A stretch of 64,000 nucleotides of DNA from Nitrososphaera sp. (GTDB taxonomy: Archaea > Thermoproteota > Nitrososphaeria > Nitrososphaerales > Nitrososphaeraceae): positions 1 to 64,000 of the forward strand of contig JAJUFP010000007.1 of the NCBI GenBank assembly GCA_029263715.1. Reading direction: 5' to 3'. The position numbers and the translations under genes are program-made. Shown in pieces: positions 48,102 to 57,557 of the stretch. The first letter of the stretch is position 1. Each line of letters begins with the position of its first letter. The notes under the pieces were generated by a model, which ran no database searches, had not been told where the DNA came from, and was given only the letters and a program-made list of their open reading frames with translations.

Positions 48102-50903
48102 ATGGTAAAACGATGGACGTTATTAGCTGCGGCGGTCCTAGTCGGGTTTGCCTTCAGTCTGACCACGACCATCTTCTTGCAGTCCGGGTCTTTTGTTGCA
48201 TCCCTCGGTCTTCCGGCCGGTTCTGTGCAGCAGGCAGAAGCTGCCACTGTTTCCTTGACCCATAGTCTGGCAGCATTCAATTCCGCCGCCGGCTCTCCAC
48301 CTGTAGCAATTACCTTTGATGGTATGAATAGCGGAACAAATATCGGCGGTCAAAACATGTTGGGCGTAACATTTACGCAGATCGGCGCGCCGCTGGTAGT
48401 CGTTCGTAAATCCGAGACCTTTACGCCCACGGCGGAGTTCGATCCGGTAGACCACGACGTAGTTACATGCAGGTTGAAGTCTACCACCACGGGAAATGTG
48501 CTGTCTCCGGGAGGCGCAGAGCTGGGTGCGGGGCCCGACCCTCGTGTGGAGAATGATGACTTGCAGCTGACTTTTGACTCTCCAGTTAATGCAGTGGGTT
48601 TCGATATCATCTATCAGCTAGCCGATGGCTCGTCTTCTACATCCATCACGGTCAAGGATGTCGACGGAAGGACGCTTTTCGACCAGGAAATCACCGCGCC
48701 TGCGACCGGGTGCGGTCGTAGTCAGTTCATAGGATTGGTCTCAGGCAGCAACAACATCAAAACCATCATCGTAAACGAGCAGGATGATGACGCAGAAGAT
48801 ATCAACTCAAACATTGGATACGACACAATCCGCCTCAAATTCAAATTCGACCTCGATGTTGATACAGATCGGGACGGGGAGGTTGATGATGTTGATGATG
48901 AGGAAGATGAAGAAAAATGGTCCAAAACTCGCGGGGCAATCTATATGGTCAATTTCGACGACGATGACGGAAATGGAATCCCGGATGGAGGGAAATTCAT
49001 TGGGAAATTCATTGTTAAGGATGGCATGACTGAAGATGAGGAGAGCAGAATAATAAAGAATGAAGATGATGCAAAAGACATCTCGCAAATTGTATTCCGA
49101 ACGGTAATAGATGAAACCGCCGCAAGTGACAATAGGTTGGAGGTGTTCCTGAGGGCGGTTGGCTCTGACCCCTTAAATGATCTCCAGTCGGTGCACATTT
49201 TCGATGGCACTGGAGCTGGTTCGTTGGAAATTGCAAATAATTTCAGTGGTCCGGATGCAAGTGAAATAGAAGTCGAAATCACTGAAATATTAAAAAAAGG
49301 AGATACATCGTTCGGAATAGAGGGACTGCGTTTCAAGTTCACCGATGAATCTGCCTTTGCTCGCTTTGATGGTGAAATTGACTTGGAAGTTGTCGTAAAG
49401 AGGGATGACAAAGAATTGGCGACGGATAAGGTAAAGCTAAAGGTCGCACCCTTTATTCTGCTACCAAATAATCGGCCTTTCAAGGAAGTGTGGGAAAACG
49501 GGACAGGAAATCTGATACCAAATTCAAAGCATCATGATGAAATCGATCCACGCGATAAAGACCAGTGGACACAAGACATGATAGAGGTGGGCTATACGCA
49601 GGCACCGGGAAAGGAAAAGCACTTCGTTGTCCTGAGGTTATTGCATCACTCAGTTGTACGAGTTCATGAATGGCCTGTGAAAGGACTACTTGAAAGTGGT
49701 ACAGGCGTATTTAACCTAATTTCAGATCCTGATATGGAAAATAGTGGCGATTATGGCGGCAACATAGAAGTAATGCCTCCGACGAAAGACTGGCCGTTAG
49801 GCCGGATTGTTGTGGGCAACACCATTAGCCCCGAGCTTCTGAAGTTCTTCCAAGACCAGGAGGTGCAGATGCCCCTTGACATAGACAATTTCGATACGAG
49901 CTGGCTTGCAGTAGGACATGTGGATGAAATGATTAGTTTTGTTGGAGACGGCGATAGCTGGTCCGTGGTGGCAGCAGACACAGCCCTCGCCCTTAGCCTG
50001 TTAGAGCCGTTGCCTGAAGATGCGGTATTCTTTGCTGTCGGCGATACTACCGCAGGGATGAGCTTGAAGGCTGAAGGCGGCGACAAGAATAAGCTCATTG
50101 ATAATAATGTAGATTTCACAAGCCCCGAGTTTAAAGACAAGGATTTCAAGTATTTGCGAATTTATGAGGGCAAGGGAGCGGGTCAGGTCGCAAGGATCTT
50201 ATTTTTTACCAAAAATGAGATAATGATAACTGGAGTATTCCAGACCCCTACCAAAGTGGTAATGGGTCCCGCCGGATCTGATAAACCTGATTTTGCCACC
50301 TGCGTTGCTGACTGTATTGTGGAGAAGCCCATAAGAGTGAGTTACGGCTGGATTGACGAGCCGGATGGAACAAGTAAATACGTCTTGGTTTCAGACGCAA
50401 AGCGCTGGTTAACCAAGGTGACTGGGATCGATAGTAATACGCTTAGAGGAAAAGGGGTTCCTGCCATTATAACAGTAAAGGAAGTACTGGACGATGAGGT
50501 CTTTAAAGATCGTAACGAAGCAGCCCAAAAGCATATAGAAGATGCAGTCGAAGCTATCCTTGACGCAGCGGATCCCGATCCCACCATTATTAGGGTGCCA
50601 GACCTATACATGTGGTTTTTAGTCAAAGGTGTTCCTTATGGAGTTGCATTCGTTCCATCGCTGGTGAATCTTCAGCAAGTTGGCGACAAATTCTACTTCC
50701 CAGAAGGCTTTGGTCCCACTAATAAAGACGGAAAGGAGATATTCGAAGAGGAGGCAAGGAAGAATATGCCGGGTTCGAATGAAATATTCGTAGATGACTG
50801 GGATCTGTTCCACAGATGGATGGGAGAAGTGCACTGCGGATCATACGTAATACACGAGGCCTTCGACTTTAAGTGGTGGGAGAAGTTGCCTGAGTCACCG
50901 TAG
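48102..50903 (+). CDS. Exported protein with PAD_M- and PAD_C-like domains (protein-arginine deiminase family)
   Basis: Signal peptide; middle segment DVDTDRDGEVDD...KTRGAIYMVNFDDDD...AKDISQIVFRT; catalytic segments DQWTQDMIEVGYTQAPGK, GGNIEVMPPTKDWPLGRIVVGN, WLAVGHVDEMISFVGDG, GEVHCGSYVIHEAFDFKWWEKLP. Confidence 0.9.
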   Translation: MVKRWTLLAAAVLVGFAFSLTTTIFLQSGSFVASLGLPAGSVQQAEAATVSLTHSLAAFNSAAGSPPVAITFDGMNSGTNIGGQNMLGVTFTQIGAPLVVVRKSETFTPTAEFDPVDHDVVTCRLKSTTTGNVLSPGGAELGAGPDPRVENDDLQLTFDSPVNAVGFDIIYQLADGSSSTSITVKDVDGRTLFDQEITAPATGCGRSQFIGLVSGSNNIKTIIVNEQDDDAEDINSNIGYDTIRLKFKFDLDVDTDRDGEVDDVDDEEDEEKWSKTRGAIYMVNFDDDDGNGIPDGGKFIGKFIVKDGMTEDEESRIIKNEDDAKDISQIVFRTVIDETAASDNRLEVFLRAVGSDPLNDLQSVHIFDGTGAGSLEIANNFSGPDASEIEVEITEILKKGDTSFGIEGLRFKFTDESAFARFDGEIDLEVVVKRDDKELATDKVKLKVAPFILLPNNRPFKEVWENGTGNLIPNSKHHDEIDPRDKDQWTQDMIEVGYTQAPGKEKHFVVLRLLHHSVVRVHEWPVKGLLESGTGVFNLISDPDMENSGDYGGNIEVMPPTKDWPLGRIVVGNTISPELLKFFQDQEVQMPLDIDNFDTSWLAVGHVDEMISFVGDGDSWSVVAADTALALSLLEPLPEDAVFFAVGDTTAGMSLKAEGGDKNKLIDNNVDFTSPEFKDKDFKYLRIYEGKGAGQVARILFFTKNEIMITGVFQTPTKVVMGPAGSDKPDFATCVADCIVEKPIRVSYGWIDEPDGTSKYVLVSDAKRWLTKVTGIDSNTLRGKGVPAIITVKEVLDDEVFKDRNEAAQKHIEDAVEAILDAADPDPTIIRVPDLYMWFLVKGVPYGVAFVPSLVNLQQVGDKFYFPEGFGPTNKDGKEIFEEEARKNMPGSNEIFVDDWDLFHRWMGEVHCGSYVIHEAFDFKWWEKLPESP

Positions 50904-51312
50904 AAGCGCATCCCGTCTCTTATGCAATTTCCTGGCGCCTCGATCGCTCTTCAACCGATCCCACTCTATCCCGATTTTGCTGACTGGATGACAATTTCCC
51001 GACGCACGGATGGACTACCCCTGAAAAATGCTAAGCCTTCTATGATATACGGTGATCTTGCTCCAACAAAAAATACGCGGCTAATGACTTCAATAATAAT
51101 TCGATAAAATCATTGGAGATACATTCGTAGTCAATTTAACAGTAGTTACTGAATTCTGTTCTGTAAATGTGATCGCTGTTGCTTTTAAAGAGGTTTGTAA
51201 GAAAAATTTCTCGAAATTAGAGCCCAAACAGATACTACTTAAGTCCCCAGATACAGCGCTTTTCCGGAAAAACACAGATCTATTTTAGTTCAATTATCTT
51301 AACTGATTGCTT

Positions 51313-51789
51313 TCAGATCTTGCCGGCTTCCTTTAGCCGGAGCTCCATGCGCCTTTCTCCTTCCCTAAAACGCGCCTTTTCCTCCTCTGTCTGCACTAAA
51401 AGCGGCGGCACTTCGGTGGGCTTGCCGTACTTGTCCAGGGCAACCATGGTGACAAAGGCCGTCCCAGTCCTCACCCTGGTTCCGTCGTCAAGGTCTTCTG
51501 ACTCGACGGTGACTTCGACTTCCATCGAAGACCGCCGGACATAGTTGAGCCTTGCCGAGAGGATAAGGGCGTTGCCGATAAAGACCGGCTTAAGAAACGT
51601 CATCCTATCGATGCTGGCCGTCACCGCGTTGGCGTGCCCGGCATGCCTCTTGGCCACCAGGCCAGCTATGAGGTCCACGTGCTTGAGTATGACTCCGCCA
51701 AACACATTTCCCTTGGGGTTGGCGTCTGATGGAAGCATGATGACTGTCATCTCTGCCTTGGATTCCTCTGGACTTTTGGCCTTCTTCAA
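51313..51789 (-). CDS. Hotdog-fold acyl-CoA thioesterase (YciA/BACH type)
   Basis: MLPSDANPKGNVFGGVILKHVDLIAGLVAKRHAGHANAVTASIDRMTFLKPVFIGNALILSARLNYVRRSSMEVEVTVESED. Confidence 0.9.
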   Translation of the reverse strand: MKKAKSPEESKAEMTVIMLPSDANPKGNVFGGVILKHVDLIAGLVAKRHAGHANAVTASIDRMTFLKPVFIGNALILSARLNYVRRSSMEVEVTVESEDLDDGTRVRTGTAFVTMVALDKYGKPTEVPPLLVQTEEEKARFREGERRMELRLKEAGKI

Positions 51790-51812
51790 CCTGACTAAGC
51801 CAGTGTCTGCTG

Positions 51813-52850
51813 TTATAAAGCGTTTACCAGCCGCGTCATCTTTTCCAAGGTGACTTCAAAGCCAAAACGCTTCTCCTCTCTCTTCATGTTGCGGTACATG
51901 CTGAGAAGCAGGTTTGCATGCCTTACCGTGCTCAGCTTGCCGTCCATCTTTAGCCTGACGATCCTGTAGACGTCGTCGTAGTAGTTGAACCGGTCAAGCA
52001 CCTTCTTTCTGTATTTCTTGAAATCAAACTTGCTTTGGTCAAGGGCTTCAAGGAAGATGTCGCAGCATATCAGGGTAGGAATGATCCCCTCTCCAAGCAT
52101 CGGAAAGACGCAGCCGATGGACTCGCCGACACCGATTATGTTGCCGTCGTAAAACGGCTCCATCTTTTTTGGCGGTGCAAGCCGAATCGGCCGGCCAATC
52201 TTTTTGACTACCTTGGCTTCGGGGTGGTTCTGGAAGAACTCGCTGATGCCCTGGTATCTCTTTTCGACGTCGCCGGCACCCATGTATCCCCGGCCGTTGT
52301 CCAGCGGAAAGTACCAAAAATACCCCTTCGCGCCCTTGTAGCCGATGACGTAGAACTCGTCCATTCCCCGGACGTTTTCCAGCAGGTACTCGTAAGCAGG
52401 TATGATAAAGTCGTTCTCAGACCGGGGTAAAAGCGTGCGGTGAAGCCCCGTGCAGTCAAGCACGTAATCATAGTCGCCAAACGGAAATGATTCTTTTGTA
52501 ACCTTGACGCCGTAGTTTATCTTGACTCCCTGCATCAGGTCGTGCTCCCACTTGTGTTTGTTGTACGTCACAAGCCCTACAAGGTCAAGGTACTCCACGT
52601 TGTCGTTTGGAAGGTCCATCTTGAGCCGCTGGCCCACATGGAAGATATAGTCATCAAATTTCAAGCCGGCCTTTTCAGAAAACTTGGACAGCATGTGCCG
52701 CGAGGCGCCCCATGCGCACACCGGCCAGTGGTTCTCCGGTTTTGAGGCCTCGAAGATCTCGACTTCGTGGCCCCGTTTTTGAAGCATGTTGCCCAGATAA
52801 CTACCTGCGACGCCGGCGCCGGCGATGGCGAATTTCATGCCCCAATTCAA
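51813..52850 (-). CDS. FAD-dependent oxidoreductase, geranylgeranyl reductase family
   Basis: GxGxxG FAD motif (IAGAGVAGSYLGNMLQKRGHEVEIFEA), GRGYMGAGDVEK, GNIIGVGESIGCVFPMLGEGIIPTLICCD. Confidence 0.85.
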   Translation of the reverse strand: MNWGMKFAIAGAGVAGSYLGNMLQKRGHEVEIFEASKPENHWPVCAWGASRHMLSKFSEKAGLKFDDYIFHVGQRLKMDLPNDNVEYLDLVGLVTYNKHKWEHDLMQGVKINYGVKVTKESFPFGDYDYVLDCTGLHRTLLPRSENDFIIPAYEYLLENVRGMDEFYVIGYKGAKGYFWYFPLDNGRGYMGAGDVEKRYQGISEFFQNHPEAKVVKKIGRPIRLAPPKKMEPFYDGNIIGVGESIGCVFPMLGEGIIPTLICCDIFLEALDQSKFDFKKYRKKVLDRFNYYDDVYRIVRLKMDGKLSTVRHANLLLSMYRNMKREEKRFGFEVTLEKMTRLVNAL

Positions 52851-53328
52851 AGGTCGGTAAATTCCTTATTTATTTCCTATCGTGGCAGATTCAGGAGGAG
52901 TACTGGTCCTCGCCTCCAAGGGATTCCATGTAAGCAGAATGACACTCCTTGCACTGGTTTCCCACAAAATTGCTCTCATCGTATTCTCGTTTGCATTCAA
53001 CACATTTTTTCAAGGCCATACAGTTCGAATTAGCATTGGCAATTTATTCATAAGTCTTTTGATTTTGTGCTAATTTGAGCCATGCCTTAAAATATGCAAT
53101 ATTATCGGCTTTATGCGCGAATTCACAGCAAAAACCATCAGTTTTTGTCTTGCACTGCATGCATATCGCTTATTATTTTCTTGTCTGATGAATTTTCATG
53201 CCTAAAGCCACCTTACAGGACGAATGTGTTTGTAGATACAATCCTGCTTGGTTCAAAGATGAACACGGTTATGCAGGGGAAAATCGGGAAACCCCGCCTG
53301 CGGCGTCTCTAATGTATCACTTCCGGAG

Positions 53329-53925
53329 TTGCTTGATTTGAAATACAAAATCAAGGGAAAGGTAAAGAACGAGCAGGGAAATCCTGTTTCCGGTCTCTTT
53401 GTAGAGGCTTTTGATAGTGACTTGACGGCAGACGATTATCTTGGAAGCACGCTAACAAATTCTGAAGGCGAGTTTGAGATCGAGTTTGACGACAAGGTAT
53501 TCCACGAGACCTTCGAGCTTTTGGAAAGGAGGCCCGATGTGTACGTGGTTGTAAGAGACGCTTATCGAGTATTGCACAAGACTGACGTCCGTAGTGAGGC
53601 CAAAGATGAAGAGTTTTTCGATATCGTGGTAAAGGACACAAGGCCCTTTGATGACCCGTACGCCAATTCCTTCCAAAGAACAGTGGCTTCCTTTAATGAG
53701 ATAGGAGACACTGTCGATATTTCCCAGGCTGACCTGCAGAGGCTCATCACGCAGATGATTAGAGGCCTGGCCAGCTGGTCATACTACACAAGACCAAAGG
53801 TCATGCAATCGGTGGGATACCCCGGGCCACAGGTGCCCCAGTACCCAAAGCGCACACCACATGAGCACTCGCTTCCCTGGAATCCGCACGAGCATGATGA
53901 GCACGAGCACGGCGAGGAGGAGTGA
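53329..53925 (+). CDS. Carboxypeptidase-regulatory/transthyretin-like protein with His-rich tail
   Basis: IKGKVKNEQGNPVSGLFVEAFDSDLTADDYLGSTLTNSEGEFEIEF; tail HEHSLPWNPHEHDEHEHGEEE. Overlaps the GMC gene start. Confidence 0.75.
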   Translation: MLDLKYKIKGKVKNEQGNPVSGLFVEAFDSDLTADDYLGSTLTNSEGEFEIEFDDKVFHETFELLERRPDVYVVVRDAYRVLHKTDVRSEAKDEEFFDIVVKDTRPFDDPYANSFQRTVASFNEIGDTVDISQADLQRLITQMIRGLASWSYYTRPKVMQSVGYPGPQVPQYPKRTPHEHSLPWNPHEHDEHEHGEEE

Positions 53926-56441
53926 TGGTTGTGCCTGGAACAATCTTTGGTCTAGAAAACATCGAGAAGAGGAAGGAAAAGTACTCCCTGGTCACCCATG
54001 ACATTGTTGAAAACGCGGATGTCTGCGTTATTGGCTCCGGTGCTGCCGGCGCCATTATAGCCTGCAAATTAGCCGAGCAGGGAAGATCCGTTGTTTTGCT
54101 GGAAAAAGGCGGATACTATGATTCTGAAGACATGAATCAAAGGGAAGTCGACATGATCCCCCTTCTCTGGAAGAACGGGGGAGCCATCTTTTCTGACAAC
54201 CTGAGGATGGTCATAGTTCAGGGCCAGTGCTTGGGCGGTACTACAGTAATCAACGACGCTGTCTGCTTCAAGACTCCGCCCATAATCCGGGAGCATTGGA
54301 GATCCATGGGAGTCAACATCCCAGATGAGCGGTGGGAGGCAGCCCTTGACGAGGTGTGGAACGGCGTTCATGTAAGCCGGGTCCGGCCAGAAGAACTAAA
54401 CGAGAACAACCTGATGCTCAAAAAGGCATGCGCGATTAAAGGCTACAAGGCAAGTGAGAACGACAGAAACAGTGTAGACTGCATGAGGTGCGGCTTTTGC
54501 CACCTTGGATGCCATTATGAAACAAGGCAGGACATGCTGATAACCTACATCCACCGGGCTTTGCAAAACTCGGAGATCAAGATGTACTGCAACTGCGCGG
54601 TAGAAAGAATATCCCATTCTGACGGCCTCGTTGACGGAGTTGAAGGTGATTTCATTGACAGCGCTGGAACAACAAAGTTCAAGATCCGGGTAAACGCAAA
54701 GGCCGTTGTGGTTTCGGCCGGCGCCATCGCCTCTTCCCTGTTGCTGATGAAAAACAAGATCGCGCTGGGCAAAGCCGGCCGGGGGCTGAGCTTTCATCCG
54801 GCAGTCCACCTGCTTGGCAAGTTTGATCAAGAGATCAACGCTTACAATGGCATTCCCATGGCGTACACCTGTCATGAGTTTGGAGTGACAAACGGGGTAA
54901 AGGACAACAGTTTTCTTATCGAGAGCATCTTTCTTCCCATATTCCAGTTTTCAATGGGCCTTCCCTCGTTTCTTGCAGAGCATGCTGAGCTGATGAAAGA
55001 CTTTACCCACTATGCCATGGCCGGGGTTCTTGTAAAAGACGATCCAAACGGCACCGTGACTCTGACTGAAACCGGCCGGGCAAAAATCCACCACGCCCTG
55101 TCGCCAAATGACATCAAGACTGTGGCAAGGGGGCTGGCCACCCTGGCAGAGCTGTGGTTTGATGTCGGCGCAAACGAGGTCATAACCGAGCATGCCGACA
55201 TCACGAGGCTAAAGAGCATCGACGACATCCCAAGACTCGTGCACGCCGTTGAAACAAACCCGGACGCCCTTAACCTGGCATCGGCGCATCCTCAGGGTGG
55301 AAACAGGATGGGCGACGATATCGATCAGTGTGTCGTGGACTCGCACTGCCAGGTTCATGGCTTTCAAAACCTCTTTGTGTGTGATGCCAGCGTATTTCCA
55401 ACTTCAGTTGGCGTCAACCCCCAGATCACGGTGATGGCAATTGCTGCCATGGCAGCCGACCACATCAATTCTGTCTGGGATGCGCAGTTTTCCGGCCTGG
55501 GCGTAAAGCCGGCCCTTGGCGAGACGTGCTCCATTGCCCAGCCCATGTTCTGCACGGCTGAGAGGCTGGACACGATGTTCCGGCAGTCAGCAAACAAACT
55601 GCCGGTAGAGACCCTGGTCAATGCAGACGAGAATTCGCCTCCTGAAGAAAGGTGGCACTTTGACAAAGAAAGTTTGATGATCTACAACAACAAATACTGG
55701 AAAGGCTTCTTCCCCCTAGACCAGGACTTTACCCTTGTAAGGTACCTGGGAGGCTTTTGGAAGCGCTTCCACAAGCAGGGAGATGAAGTAAGAGGCATAA
55801 CTCACCCCTTTGAGACCAGCATAGACGCGCCCAACATAGCTGAGCTAAAAGCATTTGAGGGTTTTGGCGAGCTTGTCCACCTAAAGTACACCAGCCCCGA
55901 GTTCTCTATATTCTACGACCTTCTCAAAATAGTCGACAAGGACGTGGTGCTGGGAAAGGCTTTCTTTGGCCTGCCTCCCTTTGGCAACCACATCCTTGAC
56001 TTTTGCATGTCCAGGAATTACTCCGTTGATTTCATGACAGAGGATGACCATGAAACCATCTATCAACAGGCGCGTTCGCCGGCAGCCGGCGAGGTTTTGG
56101 GAAGGTGGACTGGAAGGCTGGTTTCAGACAGCGCACTGACGCCGGTAACGCAGGTCTTTACATACACACAGGACAACATTGGAAAATTGCAGATGGAGTA
56201 CCTCTTTGGCGGGTTGCTGAGGGGGATCTCAAGAATCACTCTGACACCGCAACAGATGAACATGTACGACTTTACCAGCTGGCATGACGAAGTAAAGATT
56301 GTTACCAGCGACTTTATGGTCGGCAAGTGGTGCTCTCCATGGACAAAGATCTCGCTGAACTTTGGCCCCAGCTTCCTAAGCGTTGAAACAGGTCCAGATG
56401 GAAACAGGTTCAGCCTGCGATTTACCTTGAGACGGGTCTAG
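53922..56441 (+). CDS. GMC-family FAD oxidoreductase with long C-terminal extension
   Basis: CVIGSGAAGAIIACKLAEQGRSVVLLEKGGYY; CxxCxxxC motif SVDCMRCGFCHLGCHYETRQ; ASAHPQGGNRMGDD...VCDASVFPTSVGVNPQITVMAIAAMAADHI. Confidence 0.88.
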   Translation: MMVVPGTIFGLENIEKRKEKYSLVTHDIVENADVCVIGSGAAGAIIACKLAEQGRSVVLLEKGGYYDSEDMNQREVDMIPLLWKNGGAIFSDNLRMVIVQGQCLGGTTVINDAVCFKTPPIIREHWRSMGVNIPDERWEAALDEVWNGVHVSRVRPEELNENNLMLKKACAIKGYKASENDRNSVDCMRCGFCHLGCHYETRQDMLITYIHRALQNSEIKMYCNCAVERISHSDGLVDGVEGDFIDSAGTTKFKIRVNAKAVVVSAGAIASSLLLMKNKIALGKAGRGLSFHPAVHLLGKFDQEINAYNGIPMAYTCHEFGVTNGVKDNSFLIESIFLPIFQFSMGLPSFLAEHAELMKDFTHYAMAGVLVKDDPNGTVTLTETGRAKIHHALSPNDIKTVARGLATLAELWFDVGANEVITEHADITRLKSIDDIPRLVHAVETNPDALNLASAHPQGGNRMGDDIDQCVVDSHCQVHGFQNLFVCDASVFPTSVGVNPQITVMAIAAMAADHINSVWDAQFSGLGVKPALGETCSIAQPMFCTAERLDTMFRQSANKLPVETLVNADENSPPEERWHFDKESLMIYNNKYWKGFFPLDQDFTLVRYLGGFWKRFHKQGDEVRGITHPFETSIDAPNIAELKAFEGFGELVHLKYTSPEFSIFYDLLKIVDKDVVLGKAFFGLPPFGNHILDFCMSRNYSVDFMTEDDHETIYQQARSPAAGEVLGRWTGRLVSDSALTPVTQVFTYTQDNIGKLQMEYLFGGLLRGISRITLTPQQMNMYDFTSWHDEVKIVTSDFMVGKWCSPWTKISLNFGPSFLSVETGPDGNRFSLRFTLRRV

Positions 56442-56518
56442 GTTTCTGCAGGCCCTGCCATGGCCTCTTTATTTTTAAACAAAATTCCTAATTACAAGAC
56501 CTGCGTATTCATCACAGC

Positions 56519-56689
56519 TTAGTCCTTGTCCTCGGATTCGTACCTCTCGGCAAGGCGGTACCTGGCATACTTGTCATCTGGAGAGTATTTTGCAGGATGC
56601 GGGTCCATTGTAAAGCCACCGCATTTGGGGCAATCCCTTTTGAGGGTGTAGACTCCGCAGGAAGAACACTTGCGTATGAGATGCTTCAT
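56519..56689 (-). CDS. nop10: RNA-protein complex protein Nop10
   Basis: Manual translation: MKHLIRKCSSCGVYTLKRDCPKCGGFTMDPHPAKYSPDDKYARYRLAERYESEDKD* (56 aa). Below the ORF-track cutoff. Confidence 0.93.
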   Translation of the reverse strand: MKHLIRKCSSCGVYTLKRDCPKCGGFTMDPHPAKYSPDDKYARYRLAERYESEDKD

Positions 56690-56694
56690 ATGCT

Positions 56695-57534
56695 CTACCC
56701 TTGATGGGATTTCTTGGATTCTTCACGGGTGACAGAAAACATGCCGTGCTGCTTTTCAATGCCGGAGCGCACCTTCTCGATGACGTTGTTCATGGCCTTC
56801 TCAGCCACCTTAAAGTTCTCGGCTGTCACCACCACCCTGTACCGCGGCGCCCCGATGTACGTGACCTCGGTCTTGGTGCTGCCCTTGCTGCTTTCTACCC
56901 CCGACATGATGTTTTTTATCATCTCGATGCCTTCTGGCTTTTTGGAAGTTATCTCCATGACGACTCGGACCTCGACGTGGGGGATCTGGATCTTGCTGCT
57001 CTCGTCTTCGATGGCCTTTTTGATCTCGTCGGGGATCTCGATCTTTTGCAGGACATCCGGGCCCTTTCTGGCCACATCCTCAAAGATGTCGTACACATAG
57101 TCGTACTTTTGCAGGATCTTGTCCTCTATTTCTGAGACCTGCTTGGGGTTCAGGTTCAGCTTGGCCTTGATGAGGTCCATAAAGGCCGTTGCCTTTTCGT
57201 TTTTCTTTACCTCTATCAGCTTGGACTTGCGCTCCTCGCCGGAGACCTGCTTTAAAGAGCAGTCGACCTCGCCCCTGGTCTTGTTGACGCGGATGACTTT
57301 GAGCACTGCCTTCTGCTTGGGCTTGACGTACCGCTCGATGTTGCGGATCCAGCCGGTGGCAATCTCAGATATGTGCAGAAAGCCGGTCATGCCGTTGTAC
57401 TCGTCCAAGATAACGTATGCGCCGTGCCCGGTGACTTCCCTGACGGTGGCTATAACAATCTCGCCTTCTTCTGGAAGTTTCTGGGTTTCTTCGGCAGCGG
57501 ACATTTGCGGTAGGGTAGACGATGCAAATGGCAT
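56695..57534 (-). CDS. Translation initiation factor aIF2 subunit alpha
   Basis: LPEEGEIVIATVREVTGHGAYVILDEYNGMTGFLHISEIATGWIRNIERYVKPKQKAVLKVIRVNKTRGEVDCSLKQVS. Confidence 0.95.
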   Translation of the reverse strand: MPFASSTLPQMSAAEETQKLPEEGEIVIATVREVTGHGAYVILDEYNGMTGFLHISEIATGWIRNIERYVKPKQKAVLKVIRVNKTRGEVDCSLKQVSGEERKSKLIEVKKNEKATAFMDLIKAKLNLNPKQVSEIEDKILQKYDYVYDIFEDVARKGPDVLQKIEIPDEIKKAIEDESSKIQIPHVEVRVVMEITSKKPEGIEMIKNIMSGVESSKGSTKTEVTYIGAPRYRVVVTAENFKVAEKAMNNVIEKVRSGIEKQHGMFSVTREESKKSHQG

Positions 57535-57557
57535 ACTTTAAGGTTGCCTTTTAGCCG

